Source: Kineosporia rhizophila
GTDB lineage: Bacteria; Actinomycetota; Actinomycetes; Actinomycetales; Kineosporiaceae
Length of the DNA stretch: 64,000 nt
Reading direction: 5' to 3'
NCBI RefSeq assembly: GCF_021277265.1
Contig: NZ_JAJSOH010000003.1
Span: 310,001 to 374,000 of the forward strand
A program made the translations under genes and the position numbers. Below the pieces are notes generated by a model. The model did not search any database and was not told the origin of the DNA. It saw only the letters and a program-made list of their open reading frames with translations. Positions 15,952 to 24,484 of the stretch are shown in pieces (position 1 is the first letter of the stretch; every line of letters begins with the position of its first letter).

Positions 15952-16835
15952 CGCACCTCTTCGGGGAAGGGGAGTTCGCGGACAGCAGCAACGGCAGCGG
16001 CCAGGGCCTGCGACAGCGGCGCGACGTGCGGGTACCAGGTGCGTTCCCACTCCAGGGACAGCGGGCCGCGGTAGCCGCCGGCGCCCAGCAGGTGGGCGGC
16101 CTCGGTGAGCGGCACGGCGCCGGTGCCCTGGAGGACGGGTGTCAGGTCACGCGGCGAGGCCACGTCCTTGATCTGCACGTATCCGTGCCCCGCGCGCAGC
16201 ACGGGCCCCAGAGCCTGCCAGGTCTCGGGCGGGGTCTCGCCGACGCGCCATGGGTGCAGCAGGTCCCAGATCACCCCGCCGCCCTGGGCGAACAGGGCCG
16301 GATCGACCAGGTCGATGATGCGGCGCAGGTCAGTGCCGCGGGGATGGGAGTCGTGGGTCTCCAGGACGACCCGCACACCGAGGTCGCCGGCCACGCGGGC
16401 GGCCCGGGCCAGGCACTCGGCCGCCGTCGCCTCGTCGCGACGGCGATCGCCCGCCGGCGCCGGCACGCGGTCGAAGGGGGCCGGGGCCGCGGGCAGGCCG
16501 GGAAAGATCCGCACGTGGTGCGCGCCCAGGTCGCCGGCCAGTTCCAGATGGCCGATCAGTTCGTCCATCACCGGCCCGGTGCTGTGTGCCTCGCCCAGGC
16601 GCACCCCGGTCGCCAGGGACAGCAGGCTGATGCCCCGATCGCGCAGGTCCTGACGCAGTCGGTCGCGATCGGTACGGGGCATCGCCGGCGTGTAGGGGCC
16701 CTCGGGCGGGCACCGCAGTTCCAGCCAGGACACCTTCAGCCCGGCCAGCAGGCCGAGCACGTCGTCCAGGGGTTCCTGCGGTGCCCCGAGGGTCGATGCA
16801 CCTATGGCCCAACGGGTTTCAGTAGCACTCGTCAC
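15948..16835 (-). CDS. sugar phosphate isomerase/epimerase, AP-endonuclease-2 fold
   Basis: This is a 295-residue xylose-isomerase-like TIM barrel. Metal-ligand candidates follow the family order: the Glu in V-L-E-T-H-D, the Asp in V-I-W-D-L-L-H-P, the His/Lys region Y-V-Q-I-K-D and a late Glu in L-S-L-E-W-E. Members isomerise or epimerise sugars and sugar acids, and the substrate here is unknown. The GTG start is preceded by GAGGAG 7 bases away. First gene of an operon with the GH43 enzyme and divergent from the large lyase. The shared intergenic space contains the LacI-type operator at 16901. Confidence 0.82.
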   Translation of the reverse strand: MTSATETRWAIGASTLGAPQEPLDDVLGLLAGLKVSWLELRCPPEGPYTPAMPRTDRDRLRQDLRDRGISLLSLATGVRLGEAHSTGPVMDELIGHLELAGDLGAHHVRIFPGLPAAPAPFDRVPAPAGDRRRDEATAAECLARAARVAGDLGVRVVLETHDSHPRGTDLRRIIDLVDPALFAQGGGVIWDLLHPWRVGETPPETWQALGPVLRAGHGYVQIKDVASPRDLTPVLQGTGAVPLTEAAHLLGAGGYRGPLSLEWERTWYPHVAPLSQALAAAVAAVRELPFPEEVR

Positions 16836-16900
16836 TGACTGCTCCTCGTTCTGTCCGGCGGGCCGACCGCTCGGCTCGCAGCCCGGCCGCCCGATCCGAA

Positions 16901-16916
16901 TAGTAAACGATTACTG
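16901..16916. promoter_or_regulatory. LacI-type operator between the isomerase and lyase genes
   Basis: TAGTAA-ACGA-TTACTG matches the operators at 13051 and 13074 in half-site sequence and 4-bp spacing. It lies in the divergent promoter region, 57 bases before the lyase ATG and 66 before the isomerase GTG, so one dimer could control both directions. Confidence 0.82.
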
Positions 16917-16972
16917 CTACGGTGACCGCGTCGGATCACGTTCCCCGCAAATCACGGACGAAGAGGTTCTTG

Positions 16973-19708
16973 ATGCCACGACGTCACTCCACATTCCCCA
17001 CGCTCCCGCGCCCCGCACGCCGGCTGCTCCTGTCCGCGTTCGTCGCCCTGGGCCTGCTCGCCGGCCTGGTCACGCCCGCGCTTCCCGCATCCGCCGCCGA
17101 GCCGACGCTGCCGGCCATCCGGAGCACCACCAGCCAGGCCGGTTTCCTGCACCCGGGCATCGGCCTGAGCGCCGCCGACGTGAACAACGCCCGCACCCAG
17201 GCAGCAGCCGGGGTCGAGCCGTGGGCCGGCTACTACCGGGCCATGTCCCAGTCTCGCTACGCAGCAACGAACTACGTCGCCGACAACGCCGGGCCCACCG
17301 ATCGTCAGCCCAAGTCGGACGCCTACAACGCGGTGTCCATGCGACAGCGTTCCAACCGCGACTCCATCGGCGCCATGACCCAGACCTTCATGTACCTCTT
17401 CACCGGGCATGAGGTGTACCGCCGGAACGCCCTGTACACCCTGCGCACCTGGAGCAGCCTGGACCCGGCGAAGTACGCGAAGTTCCCCGACTCGCACATT
17501 CACACCCCGGTTCCCATGTACCAGTTCGCGGTCGCGGCCGAGTTCCTGCGGGCCACCGACCCGGAAAACGCTGACTACGAGGGCTATCCCCTGGCCTGGA
17601 CGGCCGAGGACAACCAGCGCTTCACCGGCAACTTCCTCACGCCGAACCTGAACACCTTCCTGACCTCACCCGACCACTACCTCAACCAGCACAACTACGG
17701 GGTGATCGGGGCCCTGGCGGCCGCCCTGTTCATGGACGACGCCGACCTGTACCAGCAGCGCGTGGAGTGGTTCACGGTCAACTCCGGCTTCGACGGCGTG
17801 GGTGACTCCAACGGGTCACTGAAGGCGCTCTTCCGCAAGATCCCGGCCAAGGATCCGCTCAACCCCTACGGCAAGGCGTTCGTCCAGCACCAAGAGATGG
17901 GCCGCGACCAGGCCCACGCCTGGGGTGACGTGATCAACTTCGCCCAGCTGGCGCGGATCCTGCACACCCAGGGCACCCGGGTCGACCCCCAGCGCGGAAC
18001 GGTCAGCCGGGCCAAGAACGCGGTCACCCCCTACGCCTTCATCGACCGGCGCATCCTCGAAGGCAGCGAAGTCTTCTACCGTTTCATGAGCGGCCAGGAC
18101 GTGCCCTGGATCGACACCACCGGTGGGGCAGGCTCCCTCTCGCCCGCCTACCGGGGCCGGCTCTTCGACGCCATGCAGGAGATCTATCTGCAGTACCGCT
18201 ACGTGGCCAAGGTCGACGTGGCAGCCCAGGCCCCTGCTGTGGCCCAGGCCTGGGAGCAGCGCGACGGACCACTGCACTGGCGCGGAACCGTGCAGGAGAA
18301 CTTCAACAACGGCAGCTACTACCAGGGACAGGAGTACTGGCTGGCCTTCCCGCCCCAGCTGGCCAAGCAGGACCTCACCGTGCCCGGGCCGGGGGAGTCC
18401 AACCGGGTGACCGCGGCCGACCGGGCCCACCTCCTGGGCAAGGGGGCCAGAACCCGAAAGGACTCCGGTGGCAGCTACCTTGAGCTGAACGCCCGATCCG
18501 GACGGGCAGGGGCGGCCATCCGTAACATCTTCTGGTACAACACCAAAGCCTCCTCTCTCGTCGGCCTGCTCGTACGTTCGGACGGGCCGGTGAACCTTCG
18601 GGCTGCGGCCACCATGGACGGGAAACCCTATGCCAGCGTGCCGGTTCCCGACACCAAGGGAGCGTGGCGGTACGTGTGGTGGGACATCGGGACCAACGAA
18701 CTGGCGCAGTCCGCAGTAGGAGAGAACATCCTCTTCCTCGACGCGACCGGCACCGGCACGCTCGACGTGCGCACCCTCGTCCCCTCCGCCAACGGCGTCA
18801 TCACGCCGCCCACCTTCCAGACGGGGCGTTCGCTGTCTCTGACCTACGTCGCCGGTGAACAGCTGACATTCGAAACCGGTTTGGAGGACGACGGTTCCGT
18901 CAGCGCCACGCTCGAAGGCTCCCCGGCCGGGGTCGAGGTCTCCGCCGACGGCAAGCTCACCTGGACGCCCCCGGTCAAGGCCGCGGGCAAACACACCTTC
19001 CGGGTGGTCGCCGACGACGGCACCACGGTCACCGCCCTTCCGGTCACCGTGACCGTGGCCAAGGACCGGGCCGCCGCCGTGACCCAGATCGCCGCCGGTG
19101 CTGACTCGGACACCGTGTGGACCGCCGGATCACAGCAGGCCTTCGATGCAGCCCTGGCCGGCGCCCAGGGAGCCGTCAACGGTAGTGCCGGCGAATTCTC
19201 GGTCGCCTTGGAAGCGCTACGCCGGTCGGTGCTGGCTCTCGAACCGCTGAACCCCCGCCTGAGTGACGGAACTGTCGACTTCACCAAGGTGACCACCTCT
19301 GCGCAACTGGCCCCGCACGTCCTCAAATCACTGGTGGACGGCAGCAACCATTCCCACTGGGGCGACCTGCGCATCCCCGCCGTGACGTTCGACGCCGGAG
19401 CCGGGTACCGCCTGCGCCTGGACCGGGTCGGCCTGCAGGCCCGCAACACGTTCCCCAACCGCAGTCAGGGGACGAACGCCTACGGATCCGACGACGGGCT
19501 CACCTGGACCCGGCTCACCACGTCGGAGAACACCGGGAACGACGCATCGGTCGAGTATCTGGACGTGGATCCGCAGTTGCGTCAGAAAGGTTTCCGGTAC
19601 GTGCGACTGCAGGTGGACCACCCCGGAGTGCCCACCGACCCGGCCTATCCGGGCATCTGGTCGATGGCCGAGGTCCGGTTCGACGGCGAACGTCTCCAGA
19701 CGCGATGA
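16973..19708 (+). CDS. secreted modular alginate-lyase-like enzyme
   Basis: This 911-residue protein has a Sec signal peptide (RR, hydrophobic run, ALPASAA cleavage near residue 42). The catalytic toroid spans about 55-440, with QHNYG at 239-243 and QEMGRDQAH at 307-315, both shared with the lyase at 4654. Next come a beta-rich carbohydrate-binding-like region (about 500-620), an Ig-like domain (about 630-720), a helical FIVAR-like segment (about 725-775) and an F5/8C-type domain to the end. The ATG at 16973 was chosen over the upstream in-frame start because GAAGAGG precedes it. It probably cuts an acidic polysaccharide outside the cell for the importer. Confidence 0.82.
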   Translation: MPRRHSTFPTLPRPARRLLLSAFVALGLLAGLVTPALPASAAEPTLPAIRSTTSQAGFLHPGIGLSAADVNNARTQAAAGVEPWAGYYRAMSQSRYAATNYVADNAGPTDRQPKSDAYNAVSMRQRSNRDSIGAMTQTFMYLFTGHEVYRRNALYTLRTWSSLDPAKYAKFPDSHIHTPVPMYQFAVAAEFLRATDPENADYEGYPLAWTAEDNQRFTGNFLTPNLNTFLTSPDHYLNQHNYGVIGALAAALFMDDADLYQQRVEWFTVNSGFDGVGDSNGSLKALFRKIPAKDPLNPYGKAFVQHQEMGRDQAHAWGDVINFAQLARILHTQGTRVDPQRGTVSRAKNAVTPYAFIDRRILEGSEVFYRFMSGQDVPWIDTTGGAGSLSPAYRGRLFDAMQEIYLQYRYVAKVDVAAQAPAVAQAWEQRDGPLHWRGTVQENFNNGSYYQGQEYWLAFPPQLAKQDLTVPGPGESNRVTAADRAHLLGKGARTRKDSGGSYLELNARSGRAGAAIRNIFWYNTKASSLVGLLVRSDGPVNLRAAATMDGKPYASVPVPDTKGAWRYVWWDIGTNELAQSAVGENILFLDATGTGTLDVRTLVPSANGVITPPTFQTGRSLSLTYVAGEQLTFETGLEDDGSVSATLEGSPAGVEVSADGKLTWTPPVKAAGKHTFRVVADDGTTVTALPVTVTVAKDRAAAVTQIAAGADSDTVWTAGSQQAFDAALAGAQGAVNGSAGEFSVALEALRRSVLALEPLNPRLSDGTVDFTKVTTSAQLAPHVLKSLVDGSNHSHWGDLRIPAVTFDAGAGYRLRLDRVGLQARNTFPNRSQGTNAYGSDDGLTWTRLTTSENTGNDASVEYLDVDPQLRQKGFRYVRLQVDHPGVPTDPAYPGIWSMAEVRFDGERLQTR

Positions 19709-19717
19709 GATGAAAGA

Positions 19718-19755
19718 CGTCCTGACTCGGAACCTTGCCGCTTCGAGTCAGGACG
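19718..19755. terminator. bidirectional terminator-like hairpin
   Basis: A perfect 12-bp stem (19718-19729 with 19744-19755) and a 14-base loop sit between the convergent lyase and PPOX genes. There is no clear T-tract on either side, so termination strength is uncertain. Confidence 0.6.
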
Positions 19756-19781
19756 GCCGCGCCCAGGCATCACGGCGCACG

Positions 19782-20174
19782 TCAGCGGCTGGGGCGGTGC
19801 AGGTGGTCCACCGTGATGGTCAGGACGACACGCTGCTGGGCCCCGCCCCCGAATCCCGGATAGTCGCGGCCCAGGTACTTGTTCGACAGGGCGTTGATGT
19901 GTTCGCCCGTGGCGTCGGGCTCGACCGAGATCACCTGGCCCCGCACCGCCCAGGAACGCAGCGGCTGGTCCGGGTGGGCGAGCCCGACGGCCACCCGGGC
20001 ATCGGCCTGGATGTTACGAGTCTTCTGGTGTGTGGCAACAGTGTTGATGACGATGTGCTCGCCGTCGGTGCCGACCCAGGTCTGGGTGACCTGGGGAGAA
20101 CCGTCAGGCATCAGGGTGGTCAGGAAGCAGATCGCTCGGGAGTCGAGAACGGTGCGCAGGTCGTCGGGCAGCAT
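19782..20174 (-). CDS. PPOX-class (F420/FMN-dependent) oxidoreductase
   Basis: This 130-residue split-barrel protein of the pyridoxamine-phosphate-oxidase-like class is of the actinobacterial F420-binding type. Typical features are A-I-C-F-L-T-T, the P-D-G-S-P-Q-V-T-Q-T-W pattern and the N-T strand followed by K-T-R-N. Such enzymes reduce or oxidise small molecules using F420 or flavin. Its ATG shares one base with the stop of the TetR gene (TGATG), and that gene follows an epoxide hydrolase by 5 bases. All three therefore form one operon with a detoxification flavour. Confidence 0.85.
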   Translation of the reverse strand: MLPDDLRTVLDSRAICFLTTLMPDGSPQVTQTWVGTDGEHIVINTVATHQKTRNIQADARVAVGLAHPDQPLRSWAVRGQVISVEPDATGEHINALSNKYLGRDYPGFGGGAQQRVVLTITVDHLHRPSR

Positions 20175-20815
20175 CAGGGTGTCCTGTCAGGCTTGTCAGT
20201 CTTGTAGAGCAGGTCGATGATGTCCTCTTCCGGGCCGGGAGAGGACAGGTCGGCGTGGCGCAGGCCGGCCAGGGCGATGGTCAGGGCCCGGCGCCACAGG
20301 TCCGGCGCCGTGTCGTGCGTGGTGTCCAGGAGGCTGCCGACCATCAGGTAGACGGCGGCGAAGTCGGCGGCCGTCACCTCGGGGCGAAGCTGCCCGGCGG
20401 CGACGGCCCGGGCGATCATCCCGGACACCAGGTGGGTCATCTGCTCGCGGCCGCGGCGCACCAGGTCGTACGGCTGCCGGCGTCCGCGCAGCAGTTCGGC
20501 CAGGCCGCGATGCCCGGCCTCCATCTGCAGTTGCCGCTCCAGGAAGTCGCTGAGCCCCTTCCAGGCGTCGGGGTCGGCCGCACATTCCTGCGCCAGAGCC
20601 GTCACCGCGTCGATGTGCTCGGCGAACAGGGCATCGATGAGGTCGTCCCGCTCGGGAAAACGGCGGTAGATCGTGCCCATGCCCATCCCGGCGGCCCGGG
20701 AGATCTCCTTGTACGAGACGTCCAGCCCGCCGGTGGCCATCAGGTCGTAGGCGGTGTGGAGCAGATGACGCCGGTTGCGTTCAGCGTCTCCGCGCAGAGG
20801 CGGCGCATCGGTCAT
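20174..20815 (-). CDS. TetR-family regulator of the epoxide hydrolase operon
   Basis: This is a 213-residue TetR protein. The helix-turn-helix lies at about 12-58 (E-I-S-R-A-A-G-M-G-M-G-T-I-Y-R-R-F), followed by a helical ligand domain. It is a paralogue of the TetR at 1959 along most of its length. It starts 5 bases after the epoxide hydrolase stop and overlaps PPOX by one base. Being inside the operon, it most likely represses its own promoter through the palindromic element at 22049-22092. The effector may be the hydrolase substrate or product. Confidence 0.87.
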   Translation of the reverse strand: MTDAPPLRGDAERNRRHLLHTAYDLMATGGLDVSYKEISRAAGMGMGTIYRRFPERDDLIDALFAEHIDAVTALAQECAADPDAWKGLSDFLERQLQMEAGHRGLAELLRGRRQPYDLVRRGREQMTHLVSGMIARAVAAGQLRPEVTAADFAAVYLMVGSLLDTTHDTAPDLWRRALTIALAGLRHADLSSPGPEEDIIDLLYKTDKPDRTP

Positions 20816-20820
20816 GGGGT

Positions 20821-22005
20821 TCAGGGTAGGGATGCCGCCACCTGGGTCTGCGCTCGCAGCGGGGCGAACGTGGCACGGATCTCCTGGATCAGGTCGTGCG
20901 GCCTCTCCAAGGCTGCGAAGTGCCCGCCGTGCGGCAACTGGGCGTAGTGCACGACATTCTCGTAGCGCCGTTCGATCCAGCGCCGCGAAGCCTGAACCGC
21001 CTCCCCGGGAAAGATACTGAAGCCGGCCGGTACCGGGTTGGGCTCGGGGGCAGCGAAACTCGCCGTGGCACCGCGCTGGGCCTCCCAGTACAGGCGCGCC
21101 GAGGACGGGCCGGTGTTGGTCAGCCAGTACATCATCACGTCGTCGAGGATCTCGTCGCGGGAGATGACGTCCTCCGGGTTGCCCCGGCTGTCGGACACGT
21201 CCTGGAACAGTGTGTAGATCCAGGCGGCCAGCCCCACCGGGGAGTCGGCCAGCGAGTAGCCGATGGTCTGCGGCCGGGTGGCCTGTTCCTTGCTGTAGCC
21301 GTCCAGTTCGCTGCGGTACCGCTCGCCCATGGCCACCATGCGCTGCTCCTCGGCCGTGGCCTCGGCGATCTCCTCGGGGGTGGGAAACACCATGGGCAGG
21401 TTGAAGTGCAGCCCTCGCACGCGTTCGGGGGCCTGACGGCTGATCTGCTCGATCACCGCGGCGCCCCAGTCGCCGCCCTGGGCGAACCAGGACGGGTACC
21501 CCAGGCGCAGCATCAGGGTGATCCAGGCGTCGGCGATGCGGGCCACGTCCCATCCGGTGGTGCGGGGCCGTTCGGAGAAGCCGAAGCCGGGCATGGAGGG
21601 GATGACCAGGTGGAAGGCCTGGCGGGAGTCGCCGCCGTGCGCGGCCGGATCGCTGAGAGGGCCCAGGAGGTGCCGGAACTCGAGGATCGAGCCGGGCCAG
21701 CCGTGGCACAGCAGCAGCGGCACGGCATCGGGTTCGGGGGACAGGACGTGCAGGAAGTGCACGTCCAGGCCGTCGATCTGGGTCTTGAACGAGCCTGCCG
21801 CATTGATGTCCTGCTCGGCGCGCCGCCAGTCGTAGCCGGTGGCCCAGTGCTGGCAGAGGTCACGGATGCGGCTCAGCTGGGGACCCTGGCTGCCGTCGGG
21901 CACGGTCTCCTGGTCCGGCCAGCGGGTGGTCAGCAGCCGCTGGTGCAGCGCCTGCAGGTCTGCCTCGGCAACGCTGATGGGGAACGGCTCGACGAGCGGA
22001 TCCAT
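20821..22005 (-). CDS. epoxide hydrolase, EHN-type alpha/beta hydrolase
   Basis: This 394-residue protein opens hydrophobic epoxides to diols in the cytoplasm, by family. The epoxide hydrolase N-terminal region is at about 6-112. The oxyanion motif is HGWPG at 101-105, the nucleophile is Asp179 in Q-G-G-D-W-G and the catalytic His is in PHGGHFAA near the end. An upstream in-frame start exists at 22062, but ATG 22005 has GGAG at good spacing and gives the usual family N-terminus. First gene of a three-gene operon with TetR and PPOX. Confidence 0.9.
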   Translation of the reverse strand: MDPLVEPFPISVAEADLQALHQRLLTTRWPDQETVPDGSQGPQLSRIRDLCQHWATGYDWRRAEQDINAAGSFKTQIDGLDVHFLHVLSPEPDAVPLLLCHGWPGSILEFRHLLGPLSDPAAHGGDSRQAFHLVIPSMPGFGFSERPRTTGWDVARIADAWITLMLRLGYPSWFAQGGDWGAAVIEQISRQAPERVRGLHFNLPMVFPTPEEIAEATAEEQRMVAMGERYRSELDGYSKEQATRPQTIGYSLADSPVGLAAWIYTLFQDVSDSRGNPEDVISRDEILDDVMMYWLTNTGPSSARLYWEAQRGATASFAAPEPNPVPAGFSIFPGEAVQASRRWIERRYENVVHYAQLPHGGHFAALERPHDLIQEIRATFAPLRAQTQVAASLP

Positions 22006-22048
22006 GGGTTTCTCCAAGGGCGGGGCGGGTGGTGGACCCATCATGACA

Positions 22049-22092
22049 TGAAGTTGAACCACCGTTCCAGTTGGAATAATGGTTCAACTTCA
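22049..22092. promoter_or_regulatory. nested palindromic operator of the epoxide hydrolase operon
   Basis: Perfect 13-bp inverted arms (22049-22061 and 22080-22092) surround an inner palindrome, TTCCA-GT-TGGAA. Read another way, it is two mirror copies of TTGAA-N6-TTCCA (22054-22069 and 22072-22087). This suits two TetR dimers side by side, 44 bases upstream of the ATG. Confidence 0.78.
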
Positions 22093-22159
22093 CTGCCGGG
22101 TTCGCAGCTTCCTAACGGGAGAAGGAGCCGGCGCTCATCTGGGCCATCGATGTGCCCTC

Positions 22160-23599
22160 TCAGTTGGTGACGGCGAAAGTGCTGCGCAGCCGAGGAATCC
22201 GCCGCAGCAGAAGCTGATCCACCAGTAGCACCAGGACCAGCGAGGCGCCGAACACGGGCAGGAAGACACCCAGAGCAGCCAGCAGCAGCGCCACCCACCA
22301 GGTGCTGCGGATGGGCAGCTTGCCGCGCGGTGCGCCCAGGCCGGAACCTGCAGGGCGGCGGCGCCACCACATGGTCGGGCCGGTGACGCACAGAACCAGC
22401 ACGCCCACGCAGAAGGCGAAGCTGACCCAGAAGTTCAGCAGGCCGAAGCGGCGTCCCTCGTGCAGGGCGATTCCCTGGGAGACGGCCTGGGCCAGCTTCG
22501 GGTAGTCCTGGTACCCGTACGTGGACACGACCTGTCCGCCGAACTGGTCGACGTGCACGGTTTTTTCGTGACCCGGGTCGTGAAAGGCGTAACCGATGAC
22601 CGAGAAGACGTCACCATCGTCCTCTGGTATTGCCACTGTCATCGGATGCCGGAGCCCCTCGCGGGCTCCCACCAGCAGAGCGGTGTCGATGTTGGCGACG
22701 CTCTGACCGTCGGCCACGCTCGTCGGATCCGAGGTAGGAACCTCGTCCTTGCCCAGACCCCAGGGCACGTCGACTTTGTGGCTGTGCGGCAGGGATTCGT
22801 CCAGGGTGGACGTCGGGCTGGACTGTGCTCCCGGGTCGTTGCTCCACAAGCCGCTGCCGTGCTCAGCCGTCCAGTTCTGCACCTGGGTTCCCCAGATGCC
22901 GGTCCAGGGAAGGCCGGTCACGACCAGCAGGAGCAGGCCCACACCGGTAACAGCGCCGATCCAGCCGTGCCGGTTGCGCAAGGCCGATCCCTTGGCGCGG
23001 GCTGCGAGCCGCCGGAGCCGGGCCTTGCGGCCCTTGAGGAAGATCAGGTAGCCGGTGACGGCCATGACGATGGCCCAGCAGGAACCCAGCTCCATCACGA
23101 ATTCGCCCACTGAGCCGGCCATCAGGTCGCCGTGCAGGCGGATTGCACCGCCGCTGAGGGTGGTGTCGGGGTTCAGGTCGCCGAGTACCTGCCCGGTCCA
23201 GGGGTTGACGAACACGTCGCGGCTGGAGCCGTCGGGCATGACCCCGGAGAAACGGGACGCCAGATCCGGGGACGTGGGTTCGGTCGCCGAGGCGATGCTC
23301 AGGTCGGGGTAGGCCTTCTGCACCGCGGTGAGCTGGGCGGCGTAGGGGGTCTGTTCCTGGCCCGCCTGTGGTTGCACAGTCATGACGTCGGCGTGCAGGG
23401 CCGGCTCGATCTGGAAGCGCAGCAGGTAGATGAGACCGGTGACGGCCAGGACGGCCAGCACGGGGATGACCAGGAAGCTGGCGTAGAAGTGCCAGCGCCA
23501 GAACGCCCGGAACCAGCCCTGCTGGCCTTTCGTGCGGGTGCGCGTCGGATCGGATGGACGGGGCTGGTGCGGGTTGTGTTGTGCGGTTGCGGAAGTCAC
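22160..23599 (-). CDS. PepSY-domain transmembrane protein
   Basis: This 479-residue membrane protein belongs to the PepSY-TM (PiuB-like) group. The first helix is F-Y-A-S-F-L-V-I-P-V-L-A-V-L near residue 45, followed by paired helices at about 165-190, 220-240 and 390-460 and a large outer region holding the PepSY repeats. Relatives are linked to iron-siderophore reduction or metal stress, but the substrate here is unknown. The long cytoplasmic N-terminus is rich in Pro, His, Arg and Gln. I chose GTG 23599 because GGAG precedes it; an ATG at 23653 is possible. The next upstream gene is a membrane protein with a His/Met-rich loop. Confidence 0.83.
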   Translation of the reverse strand: MTSATAQHNPHQPRPSDPTRTRTKGQQGWFRAFWRWHFYASFLVIPVLAVLAVTGLIYLLRFQIEPALHADVMTVQPQAGQEQTPYAAQLTAVQKAYPDLSIASATEPTSPDLASRFSGVMPDGSSRDVFVNPWTGQVLGDLNPDTTLSGGAIRLHGDLMAGSVGEFVMELGSCWAIVMAVTGYLIFLKGRKARLRRLAARAKGSALRNRHGWIGAVTGVGLLLLVVTGLPWTGIWGTQVQNWTAEHGSGLWSNDPGAQSSPTSTLDESLPHSHKVDVPWGLGKDEVPTSDPTSVADGQSVANIDTALLVGAREGLRHPMTVAIPEDDGDVFSVIGYAFHDPGHEKTVHVDQFGGQVVSTYGYQDYPKLAQAVSQGIALHEGRRFGLLNFWVSFAFCVGVLVLCVTGPTMWWRRRPAGSGLGAPRGKLPIRSTWWVALLLAALGVFLPVFGASLVLVLLVDQLLLRRIPRLRSTFAVTN

Positions 23600-23754
23600 G
23601 GGTGGCTCCAAAGAGCATGCGTAAGGACGCGACCGGTCGGGTCGCGTGAGCAAGGAGACGCGGCGTCGGGGCGGGCTGGGCGAGAAAGAACAGAGGACGG
23701 CCCGGGTCGGCGCGCGAGGGAAGCCGCTGGGGGATCCAGCGGTACAGGAGAGGG

Positions 23755-24438
23755 TTAGACGGTGCGGGCGGGCGGGCCGCGGCGGCCGAGCGTCGCGACG
23801 AGCACGCGCTCACGCAGGCGTTGCTGAGAGAGGTTCACCCAGGACCGGGGGGCCTCGTCCACCTCAGGGCGCACGCCGGTGGCCAGCAGGGCCAGGATCC
23901 GGTGGATGCGCCGTCCGAGGTGCAGTTCGGGCGGGCGTACGTGGGCCAGCAGGCCCAGCAGGACGAACAGCGCCCGTTCGCCGTCGGACAGGATCGCGCC
24001 GACAACCAGGGCGGCCGCGATGTGGGCCAGCAGCATCAGGGGGCTGGGCAGCAGCGGCATCACGTGGCCGGTGCCGGCCTCCGCCATGTCGGCCATATTG
24101 GCCATGCCTGGCGCGGATGTGTGCTGGTGGCCTTGGGGCGAGGGGACGTCAGCCGGGCCGGATGTGTACCAAGAGGTCACGACCAGCGCTGTGTGCATCA
24201 TGGCCTGGCCCGCAGTCATCAAGGTGACCAACTGCAGCCCACCGGCACGACGGCCCAGGGTCAGCGACAGCGGCCACGCCGTGACCGCGATCAGCGCGGC
24301 GACCAGCGGCCAGGAGGGCAGGTCGCCGCCGGCCAGAACGTGACCGGCGCTGGCTGCGCCCCAGGCCAGCGATGCCACCAGCACGCCACGCCCCCATCGA
24401 AGACCAGCCGTCATCGGCGGTCGCGGGGGTGCGGGCAT
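23755..24438 (-). CDS. hypothetical membrane protein with a His/Met-rich loop
   Basis: This is a 227-residue protein with about five membrane helices (near residues 18-38, 42-62, 68-90, 130-150 and 155-172). Between the third and fourth is an outside or inside loop rich in His and Met (H-Q-H, then several Met residues and G-H-V-M), which could bind copper or another soft metal. A cytoplasmic basic tail ends the protein. I recognise no named family. It lies 155 bases upstream of the PepSY gene on the same strand, and a joint role in metal handling is a reasonable guess only. Confidence 0.65.
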   Translation of the reverse strand: MPAPPRPPMTAGLRWGRGVLVASLAWGAASAGHVLAGGDLPSWPLVAALIAVTAWPLSLTLGRRAGGLQLVTLMTAGQAMMHTALVVTSWYTSGPADVPSPQGHQHTSAPGMANMADMAEAGTGHVMPLLPSPLMLLAHIAAALVVGAILSDGERALFVLLGLLAHVRPPELHLGRRIHRILALLATGVRPEVDEAPRSWVNLSQQRLRERVLVATLGRRGPPARTV

Positions 24439-24484
24439 GCGCTGATCGTAGCGAGATCGGTGCCCGTTCCGGTGCCGGCCGGCT

